In this document: positions 25,183-33,728 of the stretch, piece after piece
Numbering within the stretch: position 1 is the first letter of the stretch
Layout of the letters: each line of letters begins with the position of its first letter
Source: an uncultured Caldilineaceae bacterium
GTDB lineage: Bacteria; Chloroflexota; Anaerolineae; Caldilineales; Caldilineaceae
Direction of reading: 5' to 3'
NCBI GenBank assembly: GCA_958295915.1
Contig: OY282381.1
Coordinates: forward strand, 4,424,722 to 4,488,721
DNA length: 64,000 nt
The notes under the pieces: model-generated
Databases searched by the model: none
What the model saw: the letters and a program-made list of their open reading frames with translations, nothing else
What the model was told of the DNA's origin: nothing
Position numbers and translations under genes: made by a program

Positions 25183-26160
25183 TCAGCCAAACTGCGCGGC
25201 AAATGCCCGCACATCGGCCCCATTGGCCACATTTACTCGTTTGCTCCCACGCTGGATGCGCCTCATCAGGCCGGTTAGTACGGAACCAGGACCGATTTCC
25301 ACAGCTATCTCGACGCCGGCGCTGACGGCAAAGCGCATCGAATCGGTCCAGCATACACTGCCGGTGAGTTGCGTATTCAATTCCTGGCGGATTGCTTCAG
25401 CGCTGTCGAGAGGACGACCGCTGGTATTGCCAATGACCGGCGCTATCGGCTGCCGCACGGCCGTGTCTTCGATCGTAGCCTTCAATTCCGCTGCCGCCGG
25501 CCTCATCAGCGGGCTGTGCGCGGCGATGCTGACTGCCAGGGGCACGACTTTGCGCGCGCCAGCCCCTTCCAACGCAGCCATTGCCGCAGCTATGCTCCTA
25601 CTGTCACCGGAAATGACGATCTGCCCTGGACAGTTGTCATTGGCGATCTGCGCCACCCCATCACAATCGGCAGCTGACTCGGCGCAAATCCGAGCGACCA
25701 CATCCTGACTCAGCCCGAGGACGGCGACCATGCGTCCCGGCCGCTCTTCGCCAGCCTCTTTCATGAGCCGACCCCGTTCCCGCACAAGACGCAAACCGTC
25801 GGTGAAGTCGATGCAACCGGCCGCTACCAGAGCGGAATACTCGCCCATAGAGTGGCCGGCAAAGAAGGAGGGGCGGGGCAGGATACCGATCTCCGCCTGC
25901 ATGGCGCACAGGGCCGCCATACTGGACGCCAACAGGGCCGGTTGCGCGTTGATCGTATCGGTCAACCGGTCCTCCGGCCCCTCAAAACAGAGTTTGCTGA
26001 TCGCTGCGCCCAGCATGTCATCCGCCTGTGAGAAGATGGCGCGCGCGGCTGGATACGCATCCGCCAGTTCTTTGGTCATGCCCACATACTGGCTACCCTG
26101 TCCAGGGAACAAGAAGAGCAGCGGATGAGCGTTGTCGCTGTATGAGACCGTGAATGTCAT
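25183..26160 (-). CDS. fabD: Malonyl-CoA:ACP transacylase
   Basis: FabD moves malonyl from CoA to ACP to start fatty acid synthesis. The 325-residue protein shows LFPGQGSQYVGM near the N-terminus, the nucleophile elbow AGHSMGEYSAL (Ser about 105), and the conserved His in VSIAAHSPLM. ATG 26160 is 12 bases after the rpmF stop, so rpmF and fabD are cotranscribed. Confidence 0.95.
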   Translation of the reverse strand: MTFTVSYSDNAHPLLFLFPGQGSQYVGMTKELADAYPAARAIFSQADDMLGAAISKLCFEGPEDRLTDTINAQPALLASSMAALCAMQAEIGILPRPSFFAGHSMGEYSALVAAGCIDFTDGLRLVRERGRLMKEAGEERPGRMVAVLGLSQDVVARICAESAADCDGVAQIANDNCPGQIVISGDSRSIAAAMAALEGAGARKVVPLAVSIAAHSPLMRPAAAELKATIEDTAVRQPIAPVIGNTSGRPLDSAEAIRQELNTQLTGSVCWTDSMRFAVSAGVEIAVEIGPGSVLTGLMRRIQRGSKRVNVANGADVRAFAAQFG

Positions 26161-26172
26161 CTGTCTTATGTC

Positions 26173-26367
26173 TTAGGTTTCGTCTTCGTCGAGGTTCAGA
26201 ACCTGCAGGCGTCCCATGTATGTTCCGCAATGCGGACAGGTCCGATGGGGTAGGGTCTTCTGGTTGCATTGAACGCAATTCACCAGTTTCGGTGCGCCAA
26301 TGGCGTGGTGCGCGCGACGGCGGTTGCGACGACCTTTGCTGATTTTTCGTTTCGGTAACGGTCCCAT
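26173..26367 (-). CDS. rpmF: Ribosomal protein bL32
   Basis: A 64-residue ribosomal protein with basic N-terminus (MGPLPKRKISKGRRNRRRAH) and a zinc ribbon: CVQCNQ and CPHCGTY provide the four Cys. I set the start at ATG 26367; the longer frame runs into a repeat. The yceD-rpmF-fabD order is the widespread arrangement that couples ribosome and lipid synthesis genes. Confidence 0.95.
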   Translation of the reverse strand: MGPLPKRKISKGRRNRRRAHHAIGAPKLVNCVQCNQKTLPHRTCPHCGTYMGRLQVLNLDEDET

Positions 26368-26386
26368 AATCTTGGTTCTCCTCAAT

Positions 26387-26405
26387 CGCGCCCTACAGTG
26401 GCGCG
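26387..26405. repeat. CTACAGT-loop hairpin between yceD and rpmF
   Basis: CGCGCC (26387-26392), loop CTACAGT (26393-26399), GGCGCG (26400-26405). It lies in the 49-base gap between two cotranscribed genes. Confidence 0.8.
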
Positions 26406-26416
26406 CAATACAAAAT

Positions 26417-26998
26417 TCAATTGCTAGGCAGTTCATCTTGAAGCGCCAACAGGGCTTCCCAACGGGGGTCGATCCCCGCGGCTTCAGACGGGCTTCTTAC
26501 GCCATCTTCATTGGCGAGAGTAAATTCCGACAGCAGTTTCCGGTAGTGCGGACAGGCATCCTGATCGATGGGAGCGCAGCCGGCCACTATCGGTATCGAC
26601 AGCCAGATGTTCTGACGCACCACCTCGGAAATGTCGAGAATGTGCTGCGCATCGATCAGCAACGCCTCATCGGTCAGATCCTCTACCTGCCCCTCAAATT
26701 CCTCTGGCAACAGGAAACGACCGGTTTCGACATCAGTCAACGGCCGAAAACTCTCCGCGAAGTGCACAGGCACGGGAAAAGTCACCGGCTCCAGGCAGCG
26801 CCCACACTGCAACTCCAGCGTTATATGAAAGGCGCCCGTCGCCAGAATGCCGCTGTGGATGCGCAACAGCTCCAGGGTTCCAATCAGATGGCTCAAGGGC
26901 GTCAGCCCGGCATCCAGATGCGTAATCTCATCGTCGAGCGCAAACTCCCTACGCGCGCCGATCGCTTCCTTCATAAGTTGGGCGACATTAAACTCCAC
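26417..26998 (-). CDS. yceD: YceD/DUF177-family 23S rRNA accumulation protein
   Basis: The DUF177 family affects 23S rRNA accumulation and almost always precedes rpmF, as here. The fold begins at VEFNVAQLMKEAIGARREF. I chose GTG 26998, because AGGAGG lies 9 bases upstream of it and the family alignment begins at that residue; this gives 193 residues. A longer frame to 27121 exists but would add a 41-residue tail with no family likeness. The CGRCLEPV motif and the C-terminal GCAPIDQDACPHYRKLL carry the Cys pairs typical of the family. Confidence 0.9.
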   Translation of the reverse strand: MEFNVAQLMKEAIGARREFALDDEITHLDAGLTPLSHLIGTLELLRIHSGILATGAFHITLELQCGRCLEPVTFPVPVHFAESFRPLTDVETGRFLLPEEFEGQVEDLTDEALLIDAQHILDISEVVRQNIWLSIPIVAGCAPIDQDACPHYRKLLSEFTLANEDGVRSPSEAAGIDPRWEALLALQDELPSN

Positions 26999-27160
26999 TG
27001 TGTAGAACCTCCTGCCCGGTTCCGCGGAATGGACCGCTTCAACAGGCTGACCAGCCAGACTCCGTGCCGAGTCGCGAGCGCGCATATGGATATTATAAGA
27101 GGATTTCAGATTTTCTGCCAAAAGTCAGGCAGTTTTATATGCCCAACGGGGGCTACAGGC

Positions 27161-27224
27161 TTCGTCGCGCCCTACAGTGGCGCGCGCTATAATTCGTCGC
27201 GCCCTACAGTGGCGCGCGCTATAA
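27161..27224. repeat. Two tandem CTACAGT-loop hairpins
   Basis: A 32-base unit is repeated exactly (TTCGTCGCGCC at 27161 and again at 27193). Stems and loops are 27166-27184 and 27198-27216, each CGCGCC-CTACAGT-GGCGCG followed by CGCTATAA. It lies in the divergent region between yceD and sufR. Confidence 0.8.
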
Positions 27225-27359
27225 GTTTTCTGGCCTTGTGCCTGTTGGCAAGTTAGGTTGAATTGCGCCGCGTCAAATTAGTCTGCAGCGGTCGGTGTAT
27301 GGTATAACTACAAAGTTGCATGGACGTTTAAGCAATTTGCGCAATAAAAATTGTGTAAA

Positions 27360-27414
27360 TTGACAAAATGTGGATTGGGTGGTAAACTAGCCTGCAAGTG
27401 TACATGTCAGCTTG
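27360..27414 (+). promoter_or_regulatory. Strong promoter and candidate SufR operator
   Basis: TTGACA (27360-27365, perfect consensus) is 17 bases from TAAACT (27383-27388). Six bases later an imperfect 20-base inverted repeat spans 27395-27414 (CAAGTGTACA against TGTCAGCTTG; 7 of 10 positions match). A repressor bound there would block the SUF operon. The remainder of the 471-base gap 26999-27469 holds only the tandem hairpins and A/T-rich sequence. Confidence 0.6.
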
Positions 27415-27469
27415 ACTGGCAGTTTGTATTGGGAGCCGGGTACAGCCCAGTAGGGTAAAGATCAAACTT

Positions 27470-28129
27470 ATGTCTATCAGTCCTGATCAAAATTCGCCTG
27501 CGTGGCAGATTCTCGAATATCTGCAACGCAATCCATCTGCCACAATCAAGGAGTTGGAATTGCTGCTGGGCGTGACAACGACATCCGTCCGTCAGCATCT
27601 GAACGCCCTCCAGTCCGGCGGCTATCTGGACAGACGCGAGGAGCGTTCCGGAGTAGGGCGACCGCATTATATTTACGTGGCAACGGATGCAGCCCGCGAG
27701 TTGTTCGCCTGCAGCTGTGACGTGCTGGCGCTGATAATGCTCCAGGAAATGTTCGGAATGGTTGGGCCAGAGAAGATGGGCGCCCTCTTGGAACGGGTGA
27801 GTGCCCGGCTGGCGGAGCGCTACGTAGACAGCGTAAAGGCAACCGGTTTGCAGCAGAGGGTAGAGGAGATGGCCGGCGCGTTGGGCAGGCAGGGCGTTCT
27901 TACAGATGTGTTCGCCGACGATAGCGATACAATTGCTCTGAAAATGTATAACTGCCCCTATCACGACCTCGCTATCGAGCATCGGGAAATCTGCGATATG
28001 GATCAGCAGATGATACAGCAGGTGGTGGGATCAGATGTGTTCCTGGATGCCTGCATTATGGACGGGGATGGAAATTGCTCTTTTGTGATCATGCAAAACA
28101 GTCACACAGAGCTTGAGTTTGAATCCTGA
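27470..28129 (+). CDS. sufR: SufR-like iron-sulfur-sensing transcriptional repressor
   Basis: A 219-residue winged-helix regulator. The DNA-binding domain covers residues 10-70 (ATIKELELLLGVTTTSVRQH, then DRREERSGVGRPHYIYV). The C-terminal part carries Cys162, Cys175, Cys195 and Cys203; the first pair is spaced C-x12-C as in SufR proteins, which bind an Fe-S cluster and repress suf genes when cluster supply is adequate. The later spacing (x19, x7) differs from the cyanobacterial pattern, so the ligands need proof. It is the first gene of the SUF operon, consistent with autoregulation from the promoter at 27360. Confidence 0.88.
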   Translation: MSISPDQNSPAWQILEYLQRNPSATIKELELLLGVTTTSVRQHLNALQSGGYLDRREERSGVGRPHYIYVATDAARELFACSCDVLALIMLQEMFGMVGPEKMGALLERVSARLAERYVDSVKATGLQQRVEEMAGALGRQGVLTDVFADDSDTIALKMYNCPYHDLAIEHREICDMDQQMIQQVVGSDVFLDACIMDGDGNCSFVIMQNSHTELEFES

Positions 28130-28208
28130 ACGATCCCCTGTCCGCAGGTTGTTGGTTGGATAGATAAATACTTATGCACAGGCGTCAACTTGAGGAGTGA
28201 AGACAGAA

Positions 28209-29018
28209 ATGAGCACGCTTGCGATTCAAAATCTGCACGCATCTATCGGCGGCATCGAAATTTTGAAAGGTGTGGATCTGACCCTGCGCAGCGGAGAGAT
28301 TCATGCAATGATGGGACCCAATGGATCCGGCAAATCTACCCTTTCCTATGTGATCGCCGGCCATCCCCATTACGAGGTGACGGAAGGTGACATCTTGCTG
28401 AACGGCGAGAGTATTCTGGATATGGAAGCCGATGAGCGAGCCAGAACGGGGATCTTCCTGGCATTCCAGTATCCAGTCTCCATCCCCGGCGTCAGCGTGG
28501 CGAACTTCCTGCGCACAGCGGTTTCCAATGTGCGAGGCTATATGAGCAAAGAAGTCGACAGCAACGCCAATGGCGTCATCGGCAGCAATCTTATGCCCAT
28601 GCGGGCGTTTCGCCGGGAACTGAACACGAAGATGAAGGAGTTCAATGTCGATTCCAGTTTCGCCCGACGCTATCTGAACGAAGGTTTTTCCGGTGGCGAG
28701 AAGAAGCGCACAGAGGTTCTGCAGATGGCCATGTTGGAACCGAAATTTGCAATTCTGGACGAGTCCGACTCCGGACTGGATATCGACGCCTTGAAAGTTG
28801 TGTCTGATGGTATCAACAAACTGGCGACGCAAGATCGCGGATTCCTGCTCATCACCCACTATCAGCGTATTTTGAACTTCGTCCAGCCAGATTACGTCAG
28901 CATTTTCTTCGGCGGTCGCATCGTCAAGACGGGTGGGCCGGAAGTGGCGTTGACGCTGGAAGAAAAAGGCTACAAGTGGGTGGAAAACGAATTGGTGGCC
29001 GAAGCAGTGCCAGCATAA
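28209..29018 (+). CDS. sufC: Fe-S cluster assembly ATPase SufC
   Basis: SufC is the cytoplasmic ABC-type ATPase of the SufBCD scaffold. Walker A is MMGPNGSGKSTLS (residues about 36-48); the signature is FSGGEKKRTEVLQ and Walker B FAILDESDSGLDID, the SufC form. The length of 269 residues is normal. ATG 28209 is preceded by GAGGAG at 28192-28197; a GTG start 12 bases earlier is less likely. Confidence 0.96.
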   Translation: MSTLAIQNLHASIGGIEILKGVDLTLRSGEIHAMMGPNGSGKSTLSYVIAGHPHYEVTEGDILLNGESILDMEADERARTGIFLAFQYPVSIPGVSVANFLRTAVSNVRGYMSKEVDSNANGVIGSNLMPMRAFRRELNTKMKEFNVDSSFARRYLNEGFSGGEKKRTEVLQMAMLEPKFAILDESDSGLDIDALKVVSDGINKLATQDRGFLLITHYQRILNFVQPDYVSIFFGGRIVKTGGPEVALTLEEKGYKWVENELVAEAVPA

Positions 29019-29090
29019 TGAGTTGGACGCCTCAATCTCCGAGCTTTTCGGCATAGTTGAGGCGTTCAATGATGCAAAGGAGGATTTCCC

Positions 29091-30506
29091 ATGGCAGTAC
29101 AATCAGATCTTCAGCATCTTGAAGGCGTCAAAGAAGAGTATCAGTACGGCTTTCACGACGAAGAGAAGGCCGTATTCAAATCTGAAAAAGGCCTGACTCA
29201 CCAGGTAGTCGACCAGATTTCAGACATAAAAAACGAACCGGATTGGATGCGCCAATTCCGCCATGAGGCGCTGAACATTTTCTTTGCCAAGTGGATGCCG
29301 ACCTGGGGCGCGGACCTGAGCAGTATCGACTTTGACAATATCTACTACTACCTGCGTCCGGCAGAAAAGCAGGGTAAAAGCTGGGACGACGTGCCGGAAG
29401 ACATCAAACGCACCTTCGACCGGCTTGGGATCCCTGAAGCCGAGCGCAGGTTCCTGGCCGGTGTCGGCGCGCAGTACGAGTCCGAGGTGGTGTACCACAG
29501 CCTGAAAGACGAGTGGGAAAAGCTGGGCGTCGTCTTCCTGGATATGGACAGTGGCCTGCGAGATCGCGAAGATATCGTCAAGGAATACTTTGCTACAGTC
29601 ATCCCGGCCACCGACAACAAATTCGCCGCCCTGAACAGTGCAGTCTGGAGCGGCGGCAGTTTCGTGTATGTGCCAGCCGGCGTGCATGTAGATATCCCCT
29701 TGCAGGCATATTTTCGCATCAACGCCGAAAATATGGGCCAGTTTGAGCGCACACTGATCATTGTGGAGGAAGGCGCCAGCGTCCATTACGTGGAAGGCTG
29801 CACCGCGCCTATCTACTCCAGCGACAGCCTCCACAGCGCAGTTGTGGAAATCATCGTCAAGAAGGGCGGCCGCTGCCGCTATACAACGATTCAGAACTGG
29901 AGTACCGATGTCTACAATCTGGTGACGAAGCGGGCCCTGGCCTACGAAGATGCCACAATGGAGTGGATCGACGGCAACCTGGGTAGCAAGGTGACGATGA
30001 AGTATCCAGCTGTGTATATGATGGGCCCCAAAGCCCACGGCGAAATCCTTTCCATCGCCTTTGCCGGCAACGGGCAGCACCAGGACGCAGGCGGCAAGGT
30101 CGTCCACGCTGCCCCCCACACCAGCTCCAAAATCGTCTCCAAATCGATCAGCAAGAATGGCGGACGCGCCAGCTATCGCGGGCTGTTGAAGGTGGCGAAA
30201 GGCGCGCATCACAGCCGCAGCAATGTCGTCTGCGATGCGCTGCTGTTGGATGCAGACAGCCGTTCGGATACATATCCCTACATCGAAATCGACGAGGACG
30301 ACGTAAGCGTCGGGCACGAGGCGTCGGTCAGTAAAATCGGCGAGGAGCAGCTCTTCTACCTGATGAGCCGAGGCATCAACGAGGACGAGGCGGCAGCCAT
30401 GATCGTCGGCGGCTTCATTGAGCCGCTGGTAAAGGAACTGCCTATGGAGTACGCAGTAGAGATGAACCGGCTGATCCAGCTGCAGATGGAAGGCAGTATC
30501 GGATAG
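29091..30506 (+). CDS. sufB: Fe-S cluster assembly scaffold protein SufB
   Basis: SufB forms the beta-helix scaffold on which clusters are built with SufC and SufD. The 471-residue protein begins with a perfect ribosome site (AAGGAGG 8 bases before ATG). Family motifs seen are KNEPDWMRQFR, WSGGSFVYVPAGVHVDIPLQ, VEGCTAP with the conserved Cys, and the C-terminal SVGHEASVSKIGEEQLFYLMSRG. A strong hairpin follows the stop. Confidence 0.97.
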   Translation: MAVQSDLQHLEGVKEEYQYGFHDEEKAVFKSEKGLTHQVVDQISDIKNEPDWMRQFRHEALNIFFAKWMPTWGADLSSIDFDNIYYYLRPAEKQGKSWDDVPEDIKRTFDRLGIPEAERRFLAGVGAQYESEVVYHSLKDEWEKLGVVFLDMDSGLRDREDIVKEYFATVIPATDNKFAALNSAVWSGGSFVYVPAGVHVDIPLQAYFRINAENMGQFERTLIIVEEGASVHYVEGCTAPIYSSDSLHSAVVEIIVKKGGRCRYTTIQNWSTDVYNLVTKRALAYEDATMEWIDGNLGSKVTMKYPAVYMMGPKAHGEILSIAFAGNGQHQDAGGKVVHAAPHTSSKIVSKSISKNGGRASYRGLLKVAKGAHHSRSNVVCDALLLDADSRSDTYPYIEIDEDDVSVGHEASVSKIGEEQLFYLMSRGINEDEAAAMIVGGFIEPLVKELPMEYAVEMNRLIQLQMEGSIG

Positions 30507-30516
30507 AAAAACGGAA

Positions 30517-30560
30517 AATTGCGAATTACGAATTGGGCAATTCATTCGTAATTCGCAATT
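30517..30560. repeat. Long A/T-rich hairpin between sufB and sufD
   Basis: A perfect 16-base stem (AATTGCGAATTACGAA, 30517-30532, with TTCGTAATTCGCAATT, 30545-30560) encloses a 12-base loop. No T-run follows, so it is not a classical terminator; it may alter relative sufB/sufD mRNA levels or be a dispersed repeat. Confidence 0.75.
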
Positions 30561-30588
30561 GAACAATTCCTAATTGGGGTTTTGAAGA

Positions 30589-31932
30589 GTGGACGTGAGT
30601 GTACCTGTAAAGGAACCGGAAAAATTTGTGGAGGCAACCGCCCGCTTCTCGCAAGAGACTGTGCGCCAGGCCTCTGCCGTCAAAGGTGAACCGGCATGGA
30701 TGCTGGATTTTCGTTTGCAGGCCTGGCAGACGTTCGAGAGCCTGCCCTGGCCCAAGCCTACCGACGAGGCCTGGCGACGCACCCGCCTGACCGGCTTCAG
30801 ACTGGAGAATTTTATCCCCTTTTCCACCAATCACGGCAGTGTCGCGCGCAACGAACTGGGCGCGATTTTGCGCAATGAGTTGGACGAAATGGAGTCGTCC
30901 GCCAGCCTGATCTACCGCGACGGCGGCGCCATATTCAGCCAGGAAAACGAAAACCTGCGCACGCAAGGCGTTATCTTCACTGATTTGCAGACGGCCGTGC
31001 AGGCCTACCCAGAGCTGGTGCAGCAGTACTTTATGACGGAAGCGGTGAAGCCAGACGCCAACAAATTCACGGCCCTGCACGCAGCTCTGTGGGACACCGG
31101 GTCGCTGATTTATGTGCCCAAGAACACCAAAGTCGCGCTGCCATTGCAGGCTATCCTCTACCAGGATGAGGGGACCGCTGGCTATCATCACACCCTCCTT
31201 GTTGCTGAAGAGGGCGCGGACGTCACAGTCGTGGACGACCTGCTCGGAGCGGAAAACGCCCTCCAAGCCGGCGTCGTGGAACTGATTCTGCGGGATACCG
31301 CCAAAGTCCGCTATATGAATCTGCAGGACTTCAAGCACACTGCCTGGAATTTCCTGACGGGCCGGGCAGTGATGGGCAAGGATACGGATCTGCGCTGGAT
31401 ACAGGTGAGTTGGGGCAGCCGCCTGACGAAAGCATTCCTGACCCTGGACCTGCAGGGCGAAGGCGGGCACAGTGAACTGTTGGGACTGTATTTCACCACC
31501 AGACGGCAGCATGTTGACCACCAGACGTTACAGCTGCATCGGGTTCCCAACTGTTTCAGCGATCTGCTCTTCAACGGCGCGCTCAAACATCGGGCCCGCA
31601 GCGTCTATATGGGCATTATAAAAGTTCTGCCGGGCGCGCAAAAGACCGATGCCTTCCAACGCAATGGCAATCTGATTCTGGACAGAACCGCCCGCGCCGA
31701 CAGCATCCCCGGACTGGAGATCGAGGCGGATGACGTGCGCTGCACCCATGCGGCTACCGCGGCCCAGGTGGAGGATGAGTACGTGTTCTATCTGATGGCC
31801 CGCGGTCTGACCCGGCCTCAGGCGGAACGGATGATTGTGCAGGGCTTTTTCCAGAAAGTGCTCGACCGGGTGCCAGTGGAGAGCGTCGTGCATAAGCTGG
31901 AAAAGGTAATTGCGCGCAAGATCGGCAGATAA
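30589..31932 (+). CDS. sufD: Fe-S cluster assembly protein SufD
   Basis: SufD is the SufB paralog that completes the SufB-SufC2-SufD complex. The 447-residue protein has the N-terminal helix-rich part (PAWMLDFRLQAWQTFESLPW), the beta-helix (LIYVPKNTKVALPLQ), and the C-terminal CTHAATAAQVEDEYVFYLMA with the His-containing motif. The start is GTG 30589. Its end is 28 bases before the sulfurtransferase gene. Confidence 0.94.
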   Translation: MDVSVPVKEPEKFVEATARFSQETVRQASAVKGEPAWMLDFRLQAWQTFESLPWPKPTDEAWRRTRLTGFRLENFIPFSTNHGSVARNELGAILRNELDEMESSASLIYRDGGAIFSQENENLRTQGVIFTDLQTAVQAYPELVQQYFMTEAVKPDANKFTALHAALWDTGSLIYVPKNTKVALPLQAILYQDEGTAGYHHTLLVAEEGADVTVVDDLLGAENALQAGVVELILRDTAKVRYMNLQDFKHTAWNFLTGRAVMGKDTDLRWIQVSWGSRLTKAFLTLDLQGEGGHSELLGLYFTTRRQHVDHQTLQLHRVPNCFSDLLFNGALKHRARSVYMGIIKVLPGAQKTDAFQRNGNLILDRTARADSIPGLEIEADDVRCTHAATAAQVEDEYVFYLMARGLTRPQAERMIVQGFFQKVLDRVPVESVVHKLEKVIARKIGR

Positions 31933-31960
31933 TCTCATAAATCAAGAATGGAGGAACGCG

Positions 31961-32812
31961 ATGGTGGACAAAGGGTATGCCAATCCTGACGTGCTGGTCA
32001 GCACCGATTGGGTCGCTGAACATCTGAATGACGAAACGATTCGTCTGCTCGAATCAAACGAAGACGTCCTGCTCTACGATACAGGACACATCCCCGGCGC
32101 CCAGAAGATCGACTGGCACGACGACCTGAACAATCCGGTTGTGCGCGATTATGTGGGCCAAGAGCAGTTCCAGGCACTGATGGAACGTCTGGGTATCTCC
32201 AACGACACGACGCTCGTTTTCTACGGTGACAAGAGCAATTGGTGGGCCACATATGCCTATTGGGTGTTTCAGCTTTTTGGCCACACCAAGGCCAAAGTTC
32301 TGGACGGCGGCCGTCAGAAATGGATCGACGAGGGCCGGACATTGACGACGGAAACCCCCGCCTATGCTGCCGCTTCCTACAGCGCGCCGGCGCGCGACGA
32401 CAGCGCCATTCGCGTCTTGCTGACGCAGGTGTTGGCCCATCGGGACGCGGGCAAGCCTCTGGTAGATGTGCGCAGCCCCGCCGAGTATGCGGGTGAACTG
32501 CTGCATATGGCGGATTATCCCCAGGAAGGTTCTCTGCGCGGTGGACATATCAGCGGCGCGCGGAACGTGCCTTGGGCGCGAGCCGCCAATGACGATGGAA
32601 CGTTTAAGAGCGCTGATGAACTGCGGGCGATATACGAGGATGAGCAAGGACTCAGCGCCGATGACGACATTGTCGCCTATTGCCGCATCGGCGAACGCAG
32701 CAGCCACTCCTGGTTTGTGTTGACCCATCTGCTGGGGTATAAAAACGTGCGCAACTACGACGGTTCCTGGACCGAGTGGGGCAATGCAGTCGGGTTGCCG
32801 ATTGAAAAGTAG
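31961..32812 (+). CDS. sseA: Thiosulfate/3-mercaptopyruvate sulfurtransferase (rhodanese)
   Basis: A cytoplasmic two-domain rhodanese of 283 residues. The C-terminal active loop is YCRIGERSSHSW with catalytic Cys241; the N-terminal domain carries LLYDTGHIPGAQKIDWHDDL. Its placement between sufD and sufU suggests it supplies sulfane sulfur to the SUF scaffold, taking the place of a SufS cysteine desulfurase, which is not in this operon; that role is inference. ATG 31961 follows GGAGG by 7 bases. Confidence 0.92.
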   Translation: MVDKGYANPDVLVSTDWVAEHLNDETIRLLESNEDVLLYDTGHIPGAQKIDWHDDLNNPVVRDYVGQEQFQALMERLGISNDTTLVFYGDKSNWWATYAYWVFQLFGHTKAKVLDGGRQKWIDEGRTLTTETPAYAAASYSAPARDDSAIRVLLTQVLAHRDAGKPLVDVRSPAEYAGELLHMADYPQEGSLRGGHISGARNVPWARAANDDGTFKSADELRAIYEDEQGLSADDDIVAYCRIGERSSHSWFVLTHLLGYKNVRNYDGSWTEWGNAVGLPIEK

Positions 32813-32830
32813 AGCGTGATGTGTCAGGAG

Positions 32831-32871
32831 TGAAAGGTGATGCGAGAAGTTCATTGTGAATTCACCTTTCA
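32831..32871. repeat. Hairpin between sulfurtransferase and sufU genes
   Basis: GTGAAAGGTGA (32831-32841) pairs with TCACCTTTCAC (32861-32871) in an otherwise gene-free 181-base gap. No T-run follows, so a repeat or mRNA-processing site is as likely as a terminator. Confidence 0.5.
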
Positions 32872-32993
32872 CCTATACTATCGCCTGCGCAGAGATTCAG
32901 GATGCGTGCCCATATAGGACCCTGCGCATGAAGGCGCGCCAGGGGGCAAGGCGCGATTTTCTCTCGGTAGTCGAAAACTGTACCCGTGCGCTT

Positions 32994-33371
32994 ATGGACC
33001 TATACCGCGAAGCAATTATCGATCACTATAAACACCCACGCCACAAGGGGCAGTTGGATGACCCGGACATCCACTATCGCGACACCAATCCGTTCTGTGG
33101 CGATGAGGTGACGGTTCAGTTGAAGGTTGTAGACAACGTGGTGGTAGACGCCGCTTTCGACGGCAAAGGGTGCGCCATCAGCCAGGCCAGCGCGTCGATG
33201 CTGATGGAGGAGATCATCGGTATGCCGCTGGCGAAGCTGAAGCGCTGGGGTAAAGAGGATATTCTCGATCTTCTCGGCATCGAGATCGGCCCGGTGCGGC
33301 TCAAATGCGCGCTGCTTCCCCTGAAAGCGCTCAAAGCCGGGCTGTACGGCCTGGAGGACTGGCCAGCGTAG
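32994..33371 (+). CDS. sufU: SufU/IscU-like iron-sulfur scaffold or sulfur-transfer protein
   Basis: A 125-residue member of the U-type family. The three conserved Cys are Cys35 (NPFCGDEV), Cys60 (GKGCAIS) and Cys105 (RLKCALL), and the N-terminus DLYREAIIDHYKHPRH is typical. It is shorter than Bacillus SufU (about 145) because the helix region before the last Cys is reduced. SufU normally relays sulfur from SufS with zinc bound. ATG 32994 starts exactly at the family N-terminus; the longer frame is not supported. Confidence 0.88.
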   Translation: MDLYREAIIDHYKHPRHKGQLDDPDIHYRDTNPFCGDEVTVQLKVVDNVVVDAAFDGKGCAISQASASMLMEEIIGMPLAKLKRWGKEDILDLLGIEIGPVRLKCALLPLKALKAGLYGLEDWPA

Positions 33372-33397
33372 GACGACGCGGAAAGGCGCGGGAATAC

Positions 33398-33715
33398 ATG
33401 GACGAGTATGTAAAAGTTGCCACAGTTGATGACATTCCGCCGGGCGAGCGGCTGCTTGTCGAACTGGATGGCATCCGCATTGCAATTTTCAATCTGGACG
33501 GCGCCTATTACGCCATCGAAGACGTCTGCACCCATGATGGCGGCCCGTTGGTGGACGGCGAAATTCTGAAAGGCTGCCAGGTACAGTGCCCCCGCCACGG
33601 CGCGCGCTTTGATATTCGCAGCGGCGCGGCCCTCAGTATGCCCGCCTTCGAGCCGACCCCCACCTACGAAGTGCAGGTCGATGGGGGAGAAATTTACGTC
33701 GAACAGCCGTTTTGA
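33398..33715 (+). CDS. Rieske [2Fe-2S] ferredoxin-like protein
   Basis: A small soluble Rieske protein of 105 residues. The cluster ligands are in CTHDGGPL (Cys44, His46) and CPRHGARFD (Cys64, His67). Such proteins act as electron carriers, for example for dioxygenases, and are frequent in SUF operons of this type. ATG 33398 is 26 bases after sufU. Confidence 0.9.
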   Translation: MDEYVKVATVDDIPPGERLLVELDGIRIAIFNLDGAYYAIEDVCTHDGGPLVDGEILKGCQVQCPRHGARFDIRSGAALSMPAFEPTPTYEVQVDGGEIYVEQPF

Positions 33716-33728
33716 GGAGGACGACCCA

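Noticed and set aside
30517..30560. Rho-independent terminator after sufB
   Set aside because: The stem is A/T-rich and is not followed by a run of T, and sufD continues the operon.
29220..30566. Long minus-strand frame opposite sufB
   Set aside because: A codon-bias shadow of sufB with no ribosome site or family match.
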